Shown: in pieces, positions 35,256 to 43,081 of the stretch | Layout: every line of letters begins with the position of its first letter | How positions within the stretch are numbered: position 1 is the stretch's first letter | Source of the DNA: Peptoniphilus catoniae | GTDB lineage: Bacteria > Bacillota > Clostridia > Tissierellales > Peptoniphilaceae | DNA length: 64,000 nt | Assembly (NCBI RefSeq): GCF_901447155.2 | Contig: NZ_LR588417.1 | Span: 1 to 64,000, forward strand | Direction: 5' to 3' | Program-made: the position numbers and the translations under genes | The notes under the pieces: generated by a model | Seen by the model: the letters and a program-made list of their open reading frames with translations, nothing else | Told to the model about the DNA's origin: nothing | The model's database searches: none

Positions 35256-35906
35256 ATGAAGACATTTATTGTATTCGGCTGTGGTAGATTCGGTTCTACC
35301 GTTGCCACAAGGTTATATGATTTAAAAAATGATGTTGTAGTTGTAGACTCAGATCAGGAAAAAATCGATTTGATTTCAGGAAATGTAACAGAAGCGATTA
35401 TATGCGATCTTGAAGATGAAAAGGCCATTGAAGAGCTTGCCCTTAATAATTATGATGTAGCGGTAGTTGCCATTGGAGAAAATTTAGAGGCTGCAATAAT
35501 GTCAGTCCTTACATCAAAGGAAGCGGGAATTAAAAAAATTATAGCAAAAGCACCCTCCTATAAATTCGGTAAAATTTTATTAAAATGCGGTGCAGATAAA
35601 ATTGTTTTTCCTGAAAGGGAAATGGGATACAGACTTGCAAATAATCTGTCAAATGATAATTTATTAGATCCCAACGAAATTTCTAAAGGTTACAGTATTT
35701 ATGACTTTAAATCTACTCCCGTAATGAATGGAAAGGAAATACGTGAGCTTAAACTTAGAGAAGATTATAATTTTAATGTTCTCATGGTAAAGAGAAATGG
35801 AGAAAATATAGTAAACCCCAAAGCTTCCTTTAAAATAAAAGAGGATGATATTTTAAGTGTTTTAGGATCAGATAAAGATATTAAAAGGTTCACAGAAGAA
35901 AATTAA
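35256..35906 (+). CDS. ktrA: KtrA-type potassium uptake regulator
   Basis: This 216-residue protein has a Rossmann RCK-N domain starting FIVFGCGRFGSTVA (residues about 4-17), the acidic VVVDSD at the end of the second strand, and an RCK-C domain covering about 140-216. KtrA octamers bind ATP/ADP through RCK-N and c-di-AMP through RCK-C in related Firmicutes, and gate KtrB. It is co-transcribed with ktrB, 2 bases apart. The family identity is firm. The c-di-AMP response is known for relatives, not visible here. Confidence 0.92.
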   Translation: MKTFIVFGCGRFGSTVATRLYDLKNDVVVVDSDQEKIDLISGNVTEAIICDLEDEKAIEELALNNYDVAVVAIGENLEAAIMSVLTSKEAGIKKIIAKAPSYKFGKILLKCGADKIVFPEREMGYRLANNLSNDNLLDPNEISKGYSIYDFKSTPVMNGKEIRELKLREDYNFNVLMVKRNGENIVNPKASFKIKEDDILSVLGSDKDIKRFTEEN

Positions 35907-35907
35907 A

Positions 35908-35939
35908 ATAGGGCTACAGATTTTTGTAGCCTTATTTTT
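35908..35939 (+). terminator. Terminator of ktrBA
   Basis: A GGCTACA / TGTAGCC stem is followed by TTATTTTTA, just past the ktrA stop. Confidence 0.8.
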
Positions 35940-35948
35940 ATACTTTTC

Positions 35949-36200
35949 CTAGTCTTCAACCTTCCACATCATAAGCTTTTCTAAATAATTATCTCCAAGA
36001 ATTGACTCAATTTGATCCTCGTCCATGCCTCCAAGGTCATCTTTAAAGCTCTCCTTACCTTTCTTTAAGGAGTCAGTAGATTCATTAGAGGGCTCATAGT
36101 CTTCGTATAGCCTTTCAACTAAGGCATAGACCATATCATAGTCATAATCTGAAAGAGTGCTTAACATTTTGTCCAACTCTTTTTTTCTTTCTAAGTCCAT
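35949..36200 (-). CDS. Small acidic protein of unknown function
   Basis: This 83-residue, strongly acidic protein (many Asp/Glu) is predicted to be helical, with no membrane segment. The N-terminal 40 residues (LDKMLSTLSDYDYDMVYALVERLYEDY) form an amphipathic helix pair. A Ser/Lys linker follows, then a C-terminal helix ending MMWKVED. A ribosome site (AAGGTGAT) and an ATG are well placed, so it is probably real. No family is recognised. It is convergent with ktrA and divergent from the racemase-like gene. Confidence 0.6.
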   Translation of the reverse strand: MDLERKKELDKMLSTLSDYDYDMVYALVERLYEDYEPSNESTDSLKKGKESFKDDLGGMDEDQIESILGDNYLEKLMMWKVED

Positions 36201-36284
36201 ACTATCACCTTAAAGAATAATAACATAGATTAGCCCCTTTGATAATAGACAAGTTCAGTGTTAAAATTATAAGGAGGTGATAAT

Positions 36285-36917
36285 TTGAAGGTAGCGGTAT
36301 TTGCAGGAACAAAAAAAGATACTGAAATGGGTGTTAATATTCTTAAAAATATAGGAATAGAGGCCTTATCCTTTCCCTTTTCCAAAAATCCCAAGGAACA
36401 AACAGCTATGCAGTACTATTCAAAGGAGGAATTGGAAGATCTTTTTATAGAGAAGGTAGAAGAAGCAAAAGAAATGGGTGGAGAGAAAATCTTTGTCTAC
36501 TGCAATTCTCTAAACTCTGCAGTGGACTGTGAAAAATTATCCCGGCTTTTAAATATTAAGATTATCACGCCTCTTGAAGCCTACAAAAACTTGCCTATAG
36601 GCACTAAAAAGGTTCTTATTCTTGCAGCTAATGCCCTATCAGCCTACCGGGTGGATAAAATTATCAGGGAGTCATCTGAAATAGAAACTATATCAATGGG
36701 CATGCTGGAGTTAGTTGAAGCAATAGAAAAAGGCCTTGCTCCTGAAAAAATCATTAAGGACCTAAAGCTTAAAGACCTGCTTTCTTATGGGGAATCTATA
36801 AAGGTAGACAGCCTTATTTTAGCTTGTACTCACTTTCCCTATATAAGGGAAGAACTCGAGAGCTTCTCTAAGCTTAAAATTATAGATCCTAAGGACTATA
36901 TGATTAAAAGCCTTTAA
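36285..36917 (+). CDS. Aspartate/glutamate racemase family protein
   Basis: This encodes 210 residues from a TTG codon, chosen because AAGGAGGTGA lies at ideal distance and no ATG exists nearby. Two catalytic Cys are visible: Cys73 in VYCNSLNSA and Cys181 in LILACTHFPY, matching the CNT and GCTHYP motifs of glutamate racemase. It would swap the alpha-proton of an amino acid without a cofactor. It is shorter than typical MurI (about 260 residues), and the motifs have drifted (CNS rather than CNT). Aspartate, glutamate or another amino acid could be the substrate. It is a single gene, with the purC promoter just downstream. Confidence 0.75.
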   Translation: MKVAVFAGTKKDTEMGVNILKNIGIEALSFPFSKNPKEQTAMQYYSKEELEDLFIEKVEEAKEMGGEKIFVYCNSLNSAVDCEKLSRLLNIKIITPLEAYKNLPIGTKKVLILAANALSAYRVDKIIRESSEIETISMGMLELVEAIEKGLAPEKIIKDLKLKDLLSYGESIKVDSLILACTHFPYIREELESFSKLKIIDPKDYMIKSL

Positions 36918-36952
36918 AATTTTAAAAAATTTAAAAAATTTAAAAATTTTTG

Positions 36953-36980
36953 TTTCAAGATAAAAATTTAGTAGTATAAT
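36953..36980 (+). promoter_or_regulatory. Promoter of purC
   Basis: TTTCAA at 36953-36958, a 16-base spacer, and TATAAT at 36975-36980, about 33 bases before the ATG. Confidence 0.6.
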
Positions 36981-37013
36981 AGCAAATGTATTTTTAATTT
37001 ATAGGGGGTAAAT

Positions 37014-37694
37014 ATGGAATTAATTAACAAAGGAAAAACAAAAAATGTTTACAAGTTGGAAAATGGAAACATTCTACTTGAATTTAAAGATGATGTAACA
37101 GGCAAGGACGGAGTATTTGATCCCGGTGAAAACCAAGTAGGACTTACTCTTGAAGGCTCAGGAGCAGCAGCTCTTGCACTTACTACTTTCTTCTTTGAAA
37201 AATTCAAGGAAAAGGGAATACCTACCCACTATGTTTCTTCAAACCCCGAAAAAAAGACTATGGAAGTTTTAGCTGCTAAAACCTTCGGACAAGGTTTGGA
37301 ATTTATTTGCAGATACAAGGCTGTAGGAAGCTTTTTCAGAAGATACCACAAGTATTGTGAAGAAGGTCAAGACCTTAAGGGATTTGTAGAGGTAACCTTA
37401 AAGGACGATGCTGCAGGAGATCCTCCTATTACCAAGGACGGCCTTATTCTTTTAAATCTTATGACGGCAGAAGAATACGAAACCCTTACAAAGCTTACTA
37501 AGGAAATTTCAGATGTAATTAAAGATATCTTAGCTGAAAAAGGATTGGATCTTTACGATCTTAAATTGGAATTCGGCAGAGATAAGGAGGGAAATATTAT
37601 GCTTATAGATGAAGTTTCCGGTGGAAACATGAGAATCTATAAGGGTAACCAATATATAGAGCCTCTTTCACTACCTGATCTTCTATTAAAATAA
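37014..37694 (+). CDS. purC: SAICAR synthetase-type protein (PurC)
   Basis: This 226-residue protein matches phosphoribosylaminoimidazole-succinocarboxamide synthase. It starts with KGKTKNVYKLENG, where the ATP clamp lies. A segment RYKAVGSFFRRY sits near 102, and DEVSGGNMRIY is near the C-terminus where the family reads DE..TPD..R. The enzyme joins CAIR and aspartate with ATP in purine synthesis. The C-terminal TPDS-type motif is replaced by VSGGNMR, and no other purine gene is near. It could therefore be a paralog with another substrate. AGGGGGT is the ribosome site. Confidence 0.78.
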   Translation: MELINKGKTKNVYKLENGNILLEFKDDVTGKDGVFDPGENQVGLTLEGSGAAALALTTFFFEKFKEKGIPTHYVSSNPEKKTMEVLAAKTFGQGLEFICRYKAVGSFFRRYHKYCEEGQDLKGFVEVTLKDDAAGDPPITKDGLILLNLMTAEEYETLTKLTKEISDVIKDILAEKGLDLYDLKLEFGRDKEGNIMLIDEVSGGNMRIYKGNQYIEPLSLPDLLLK

Positions 37695-37711
37695 AATCTT
37701 TTAAATTAAAG

Positions 37712-37743
37712 GCGACCTGACTATACAGGTCGCTTATTTTTTT
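37712..37743 (+). terminator. Terminator of purC
   Basis: A GCGACCTG / CAGGTCGC perfect stem is followed by TTATTTTTTT. Confidence 0.9.
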
Positions 37744-37831
37744 CTTAATAGTAAAGATAAGGGTAAATATATAAGCTCTGGAAAATAAGGCTAAGTAAAA
37801 TATTTATCTTAATATAAAAGCTTATAGTAAC

Positions 37832-37990
37832 ATAAAAAGAAAAAACTTTTCTTACGGAAGAAATTGCAAAGAATTTAGGCGGAAAAATCTGTTAAAAATC
37901 CCAATGTTTGAGCATAGCGAGTTTGGGATTTTAGGATTTTTCCGTTATAAATTCTCCAATTTCTGAAGTAGAATAGGATTTTTTCTTTTT
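37832..37990. repeat. Long nested inverted-repeat element, possible structured RNA
   Basis: Successive arms pair in nested order. AAAAATCCCA (about 37894) pairs with TTGGGATTTT (about 37923), enclosing GTTTGAGCATAGCGAG. Outside it, CGGAAAAATC pairs with GATTTTTCCG; outside that, AGAATTTA-type and AGAAATTG-type segments pair with TAAATTCT and CAATTTCT. An A/G-rich left end faces a T/C-rich right end. The whole spans about 160 bases between two genes and codes for nothing. Elements with the same core (GAGCGAAGCGAG-like loop) occur in other Clostridia-type genomes, to my memory. It could be a non-coding RNA, a strong bidirectional terminator or a mobile repeat. Confidence 0.6.
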
Positions 37991-38036
37991 ATATACTTCT
38001 TTTTATATAAATAGTTTAATTATCTTAGCCTATACT

Positions 38037-39038
38037 TTAAATATGCTTTACTAAATCATCTATTTCAGACCTTTCGCTTCTGTAACTTGTAACAAATCTT
38101 ATTATTTTTTCATCCTTATTGTAGTTTGATACCTCAAAGGAGGAGTTTTCTCTTAATTTTTCTATTTTAGCTTCAGGATAAATAATAAATATTTGATTGC
38201 TTTCAGGTTTTTTATAAAATTTAACTCCTGCTTCTTTTAGCTTTTTGGCTAAATGCCTGCCTGATTCATAGGCTTTTTGTCCCAAATCATAGTAAAGCCC
38301 GTCTTCAAAAAGAGCTTCAAATTGTGCCCCTAAAATAAATCCCTTTGCCATTACAGCTCCTCTTTGCTTCATATACCTTCTAAGTCCGTCCATAAGGTCA
38401 TCAGCTACAACTACCAGGGCTTCTCCGTACATGGCTCCGTTTTTGGTTCCTCCCAGGGTGAAAATGTCGCAAAGTTCAGGAAGCTGACTCACCTTAATAT
38501 CAGATGCTGCAAGACCTACAGCCATTCTCGCTCCGTCTATATAAAGATAAATTCCATAGTCAAGACACAAATCATATATTTCTTTTATTTCCTTATAGGT
38601 GTAAACAGTACCTAATTCAGTAGTTTGAGAAAGGTAAATAAGCTTGGGTAAAACTGTATGTTCCTCAGTAAGATCTCTAATTTTATTTTCTATAAGGCTC
38701 GGATTAAGTTTACCGTCATCACTATCTATAGTTTCAAGCTTTTTCCCACAGGCTTCAATGGAGCCTGCCTCATGGGCGTTAATGTGTCCAGTCTTTGCTG
38801 AAATTATTCCCTCATAGGGCATAAGGTTTGAGGTAACGGCAATAATATTTGCCATGGTGCCTCCACCTACAAATTGAATTTCAACATCTCTATTAAGGTC
38901 CCTTCTTATGTATTCCTTAGCCCTTAAACTGTAGTCGTCATATCCGTAGCCGGGAGTTCCTTTAATTTTAATTTCAGATATCTTTTTTAAAACCCTTTCG
39001 TGACATAAATCATTGTAATCATTTAAAAATATATTCAT
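38037..39038 (-). CDS. ltaE: Low-specificity L-threonine aldolase
   Basis: This 333-residue PLP enzyme belongs to the threonine aldolase / beta-eliminating lyase family. Visible motifs are GGGTMANIIAV near residue 58, HINAHEAGSIE near 85, the Asp/Gly/Arg set YIDGARMA near 167, and the PLP-binding Lys in LGGTKNGAMYG near 198. It splits L-threonine or allo-threonine to glycine and acetaldehyde in the cytosol. Length is normal for the family. The ATG follows GGAGGGATAG. It is divergent from a CobD-like aminotransferase gene that also concerns threonine chemistry; the two share a 57-base promoter gap. Confidence 0.9.
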   Translation of the reverse strand: MNIFLNDYNDLCHERVLKKISEIKIKGTPGYGYDDYSLRAKEYIRRDLNRDVEIQFVGGGTMANIIAVTSNLMPYEGIISAKTGHINAHEAGSIEACGKKLETIDSDDGKLNPSLIENKIRDLTEEHTVLPKLIYLSQTTELGTVYTYKEIKEIYDLCLDYGIYLYIDGARMAVGLAASDIKVSQLPELCDIFTLGGTKNGAMYGEALVVVADDLMDGLRRYMKQRGAVMAKGFILGAQFEALFEDGLYYDLGQKAYESGRHLAKKLKEAGVKFYKKPESNQIFIIYPEAKIEKLRENSSFEVSNYNKDEKIIRFVTSYRSERSEIDDLVKHI

Positions 39039-39095
39039 TCTATCCCTCCAATGCTATAATAATTATACTATATGGTCAGGGAAAGGAAGATAAAA

Positions 39096-40169
39096 ATGAA
39101 AAATAAACATGGAGCCAATATTTTTGAAATTTCAAGGGACTATGGTCTTGCCCTTAAAGATATAGCCGACTTCTCCTCTAATATAAATCCTATGGGAGCA
39201 AGCCCTAAGGCAAAACTGAAGGTAAAAGATAATATAGATCTGGTATCAGCCTACCCTGACACTGATTATATAGACTTAAAAAATGCAATTTCAAACTACT
39301 CAGGAGCAAGAAAAGAAGATATTTTACTTTTTACAGGTACTACTGAAGGTCTTATAGAATATATAAGACTTATAAATCCCAAAAACTCTCTGGTTTTCGC
39401 TCCAAGCTACTCTGAGTATGAACATGAACTTAAAAAAATAAAATCAACAATCCATTACTACTATCTTAAAGAGGAAGAGGGCTTTAGAGTTGATGTTAAT
39501 AGGCTTATTAAACAAATTAAAGATAATAAGATTGACCTTTTAGTATTTTCAAATCCATCAAATCCAACAGGCACAGCCCTTGAAAAAAATGACATTGAAA
39601 AAATCCTTAAGCAAACCGATACTCACCTTTTAGTAGATGAAACCTATGTGGAGTTTACCGACACTAAAAAATTCTCCTCAGTTGAGCTTACAAAAACCTA
39701 TCCTAATCTCTTTACCCTTAGGGGAACAAGTAAATTTTTCGCCATGCCGGGTATTAGGCTGGGATATGGTATAATCTCCTCAGAGCCTATAAAATCATCT
39801 ATAGAGACTAATGAGATGCTTTGGAATATAAATATTTTTGCAGACCTTATGGGACAGGCTTCCTTTGCCGACAGAGACTTTATTAAAAGCGTTGAAGATT
39901 TTGTCTCTGCAGAAAGGTCCTTTATAAAAAAAGAGCTTGATAAAATAGATGAAATTAAGTCCTATGACTTTTACGGAAATTTTATTTTATCTAAGATTTT
40001 AAATGAATCTACTGCAAAGGAACTTAGAAACAGCCTTTTGCCTTATGGTCTTGTAATAAGAGACTGCTCAAATTTTAAAGGTCTTGGTGAAAAGTATTTC
40101 AGGTTTTGTATTCTTGATAAAAAATCAAACAGAAGGCTTATTGAAAAGATCGCAGAATATTTTGCTTAA
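39096..40169 (+). CDS. Class I aminotransferase, CobD/HisC-like
   Basis: This encodes 357 residues from the ATG at 39096 (AAAGGAAG upstream). The ATG at 39072 has no ribosome site and lies next to the likely transcription start, since TATAAT is at 39055. The opening HGANIFEISRDYGL...DFSSNINPMG is typical of L-threonine-O-3-phosphate decarboxylase (CobD). FSNPSNPTG, the Asp in LLVDETYVEF and the PLP Lys in RGTSKFFAMPGIRLGYG complete the active site. CobD works in cobalamin synthesis, yet no cobalamin genes are nearby, so a histidinol-phosphate or other aminotransferase role is also possible. Confidence 0.8.
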   Translation: MKNKHGANIFEISRDYGLALKDIADFSSNINPMGASPKAKLKVKDNIDLVSAYPDTDYIDLKNAISNYSGARKEDILLFTGTTEGLIEYIRLINPKNSLVFAPSYSEYEHELKKIKSTIHYYYLKEEEGFRVDVNRLIKQIKDNKIDLLVFSNPSNPTGTALEKNDIEKILKQTDTHLLVDETYVEFTDTKKFSSVELTKTYPNLFTLRGTSKFFAMPGIRLGYGIISSEPIKSSIETNEMLWNINIFADLMGQASFADRDFIKSVEDFVSAERSFIKKELDKIDEIKSYDFYGNFILSKILNESTAKELRNSLLPYGLVIRDCSNFKGLGEKYFRFCILDKKSNRRLIEKIAEYFA

Positions 40170-40296
40170 ATTTTTTAAAGACTAAGAAATTTTTACAAAA
40201 TTTTTATTTAATCAACACATAATTTTAAGAAATTTTTAACTTAAACTTGTTATTCTATCTTTATAATATTAAATACAAAATAAAGTGGTGAGACTT

Positions 40297-40911
40297 TTGT
40301 TAAAACTTAATCCTCGTCAGGTTAAAATCTTTTTGAATATTGTAACTGTAATATCGACTGTACTTTGTTTAGCCTTTATTGTATATGGCCTTAAAACGGA
40401 CCTATTCACATCTGAGGAGAAGCTTAAAAATTTTCTTATGATTTTTGGCAGCTTCGGTCCCCTTATTCTTATAAGCATACAGGCCTTACAGGTGGTCTTT
40501 CCTGCTGTTCCCTTAGGCGTGGGGCTTTTAGTAAGCGTGTTTTTATTTGGACCCTTTAAAGGCTTTATCTATAACTATATAGGTGTTTGCATTGGATCTA
40601 TAATGGCCTTTTTAATAGCTAAAAAATATGGAATTCCTGTACTGGAACTTATTTTCCCTAAGAGACTTTTAAAAAAATATAGTGCCATGGGAAAGAGCAA
40701 AAAGTTTATTTCCTTTTTCGCCCTTGCTATATTTTTCCCCATTGCCCCAGACGACTTTCTTTGCTATTTGGCAGGTACAACTGAAATGCACCTTAAAACC
40801 TTTGTTCCCATAATTATTTTCGGCAAACCTCTTTCAATAGCTTGTTATACCTTTGGCCTTAAATATATATTAATGAAATTTGCACCCTTTGTGGCGGCTT
40901 TTGCATCCTAG
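40297..40911 (+). CDS. TVP38/TMEM64 (VTT-domain) membrane protein
   Basis: This encodes about 204 residues. I place the start at TTG 40297 because GGTGAG lies just upstream; GTG at 40285 or 40288 would add four residues but has no ribosome site. Five or six membrane helices surround the VTT-domain signature: VFPAVPLGVGLLVSVFLFGPFKGFIYNYIGVCIGS, followed by FFPIAPDDFLCYLAG, where the family has F.P..P.D.....G. Related proteins are linked to lipid scrambling and envelope integrity. It lies 8 bases before a glycolipid-type glycosyltransferase gene, which fits a membrane-lipid task. Confidence 0.85.
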   Translation: MLKLNPRQVKIFLNIVTVISTVLCLAFIVYGLKTDLFTSEEKLKNFLMIFGSFGPLILISIQALQVVFPAVPLGVGLLVSVFLFGPFKGFIYNYIGVCIGSIMAFLIAKKYGIPVLELIFPKRLLKKYSAMGKSKKFISFFALAIFFPIAPDDFLCYLAGTTEMHLKTFVPIIIFGKPLSIACYTFGLKYILMKFAPFVAAFAS

Positions 40912-40919
40912 GAGTTAAA

Positions 40920-41987
40920 ATGAAGGTATTATTATACTCAGATCATGAAAATTTAATTGAAAAAAGCGGAATCGGTAAGGCTTTGGAGCATCAAAGACTG
41001 GCCCTTGACGCCTCAGGAGTTAATTACAGCTTAAATCCTCGTGATAATTTCGACCTTATACAAATTAATACAGTTTTTCCTTCATCCTTTATTAAAAGTC
41101 TTATATCAAGGCTTAGGGGCAAAAAAATAATTTATTATGCCCATTCCACTATGGAGGATTTTAAAAATTCTTTTAAGGGATCAAATTTTCTTGCACCTTT
41201 CTTTAAATTTTGGATTTGTCTTTGCTATAATTCCGGGGACCTGATTATAACTCCCACGGACTATTCAAAATCTGTCCTTTATAGCTATAAAAGGATTAAA
41301 AAGCCTATTATAAGTTTGTCTAACGGTATAGATACAAGCTTCTATAGCTATAAGGAAGAATATGGACAAAGGTTTAGAGATAAGTATAGGATTCCTAAAG
41401 ATAAAAAAGTTGTCCTTTCTGTAGGCCACTATATTGAAAGAAAAGGAATAATTGAATTTATAGATTTAGCCAGAGGTTTGCCTGAATATGACTTTTATTG
41501 GTTCGGCTACACCAATCCCTCCCTTGTAAGCTTGGAGGTTAAGGAGGCTCTTGAGAATAAACCTAAAAATTTATACCTTCCCGGCTTTGTTGATGAATAT
41601 GAATTAAGGGATGCCTATATGGGAGCGAATCTTTTTGTTTTCCTCACTCATGAAGAAACTGAGGGGATAGTGGTTCTTGAGGCTCTGGCTTCAAAAATTC
41701 CCATTTTAATAAGGGATATACCTGTTTTTTCTCCTTGGCTTAAGGATGGATTAAATGTCTATAAGGCTGATTCAAAGGAGAATTTTATCAAAAAAACAAG
41801 TGCCATATTAAAAAAGGACCTACCTGATCTTACAGAAGAAGGCTATAAGGTTGCCCTTGACAGAGATTTAAAAAACATTGACAAAAAATTAAGGCTTATC
41901 TACCAAAGCTTTGAAGAAAAGCCGACTAAGGAGCCTTCCCTTTTTGAAAAATATTTAAAAATAATTAAAAAACCCTTTAAGGGTTAA
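40920..41987 (+). CDS. GT4 glycosyltransferase, diacylglycerol glucosyltransferase-like
   Basis: This 355-residue GT-B fold enzyme matches GT4. The N-domain has KSGIGKALEHQRLAL. The C-domain has LSVGHYIERKGI, then the acidic EETEGIVVLEALASKIPIL, the E-x7-E motif that binds the sugar nucleotide. The pattern IRDIPVFSPWLKDG is like that of 1,2-diacylglycerol 3-glucosyltransferases (LafA/MGS type), which make the glycolipid anchor of lipoteichoic acid in the membrane. No second glycosyltransferase gene is beside it. It probably shares a transcript with the TVP38 gene. A GGAGTT site precedes the ATG. Confidence 0.82.
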   Translation: MKVLLYSDHENLIEKSGIGKALEHQRLALDASGVNYSLNPRDNFDLIQINTVFPSSFIKSLISRLRGKKIIYYAHSTMEDFKNSFKGSNFLAPFFKFWICLCYNSGDLIITPTDYSKSVLYSYKRIKKPIISLSNGIDTSFYSYKEEYGQRFRDKYRIPKDKKVVLSVGHYIERKGIIEFIDLARGLPEYDFYWFGYTNPSLVSLEVKEALENKPKNLYLPGFVDEYELRDAYMGANLFVFLTHEETEGIVVLEALASKIPILIRDIPVFSPWLKDGLNVYKADSKENFIKKTSAILKKDLPDLTEEGYKVALDRDLKNIDKKLRLIYQSFEEKPTKEPSLFEKYLKIIKKPFKG

Positions 41988-41996
41988 TATATAATG

Positions 41997-42027
41997 AAAA
42001 AGAGCCGATAAATATCGACTCTTTTTT
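41997..42027. terminator. Bidirectional terminator between the glycosyltransferase and dehydrogenase
   Basis: A hairpin AAGAG-CGAT / ATCG-CTCTT with one mismatch has A and T runs on its two sides, so it can serve both converging genes. Confidence 0.7.
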
Positions 42028-42967
42028 AGTATCCCTTATTAAAATTTACCTTATTAATCAGTTCCTTTCCCTCTTTAATATTTTTTAGATTATCCATTAC
42101 ATTAAAGAGGACTCTGTCTCTAAAATCCTCACTGGTGTCTGATATGTGAGGCGTTATATAAACATTTTCCATTTCCCACAAGGGGCTGTCCTGAGAAAGA
42201 GGCTCCCTTTCAACAACGTCTAAGGCTACCGCTTTTATTTTGCCTGACTCAAGTTGTCTTATCATTTCAGCTTCATCTATAGTTGAACCTCTCGATATAT
42301 TAATTATAACTACACCATCTTTCATTTTGTCAAAACATTCTTTGTTTACAAACCTTTCAGTAGCAGGTGTGTGAGGCAAAGCCACAACTATATAGTCTGA
42401 GCTTGCAAGCTCCTTGTCAAGATTAGTTTTATCTACACAACGATTAAAGTAATCAAGATCCCTTCCGTCTGTATTAAATCCTACAACTTCCATATCAAAA
42501 CCTTGGAGCTTTCTTGCAGCATCACTTGCTATGTCCCCTGTTCCTAAAAATAAAATCTTTTTATTATAGAGGGTTCCTGAAGAATTTCTTCTTTTCCAAA
42601 TTTTATTTTCCTGATTTTTAATGTTTTCCTTATTTAGTTTTTCAATTTGAAGAAGGTTATATATTATCCATTCTCCTATAGGTTGGGCATAAGCGCCCTT
42701 ATTATTGCAAAGGATGATTCCCTTTTCCTTTAAATAGTTTTTATCTAAATAATCCACTCCCACTGAATAGGTCAGTATAATCTTTAGATTTTTAAAGTCC
42801 CTTAAATCCAATTTTTTAAGTGCTATACTTCCGCATAGAATTTCTGCATCCTTTGGATAATTTCCGGACCTTAATTCATTAATTCCTGCAAGCTCAACAT
42901 CAAAACCCATGCTTTTTATTTTTTCAATATGCTCTTCATCAATTTTTCCGGTAACTAAAACTTTCAT
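42026..42967 (-). CDS. D-isomer-specific 2-hydroxyacid dehydrogenase
   Basis: This 313-residue NAD-dependent protein has the D-2-hydroxyacid fold. The NAD loop is LGTGDIASDAARKLQGFDMEV near residue 141. The catalytic Arg is in INISRGSTIDE near 224, the Glu in VALDVVEREPL near 253, and the His in ITPHISD near 273. It would reduce a 2-oxoacid to a D-2-hydroxyacid. The length and motifs resemble phosphoglycerate-dehydrogenase-like proteins without a regulatory domain, so the substrate cannot be fixed. It is a single gene. Two hydroxyacid dehydrogenases (this one and the L-type at 4.3 kb) fit amino-acid fermentation. Confidence 0.88.
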   Translation of the reverse strand: MKVLVTGKIDEEHIEKIKSMGFDVELAGINELRSGNYPKDAEILCGSIALKKLDLRDFKNLKIILTYSVGVDYLDKNYLKEKGIILCNNKGAYAQPIGEWIIYNLLQIEKLNKENIKNQENKIWKRRNSSGTLYNKKILFLGTGDIASDAARKLQGFDMEVVGFNTDGRDLDYFNRCVDKTNLDKELASSDYIVVALPHTPATERFVNKECFDKMKDGVVIINISRGSTIDEAEMIRQLESGKIKAVALDVVEREPLSQDSPLWEMENVYITPHISDTSEDFRDRVLFNVMDNLKNIKEGKELINKVNFNKGY

Positions 42968-43081
42968 TTATCTACCTCCCTCTCTAACTGTTACCCAATT
43001 TTGACTCGTGGCTAACTTAGACCTCGCCTTATTGAAAAGAAGGGGCCATTATAATATAATTAGCTTGGAGGAGGGGTTTAA

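Noticed and set aside
37712-37743. Considered as part of the nested-hairpin element
   Set aside because: It is a complete GC-rich terminator on its own and separated by about 90 bases from the element.
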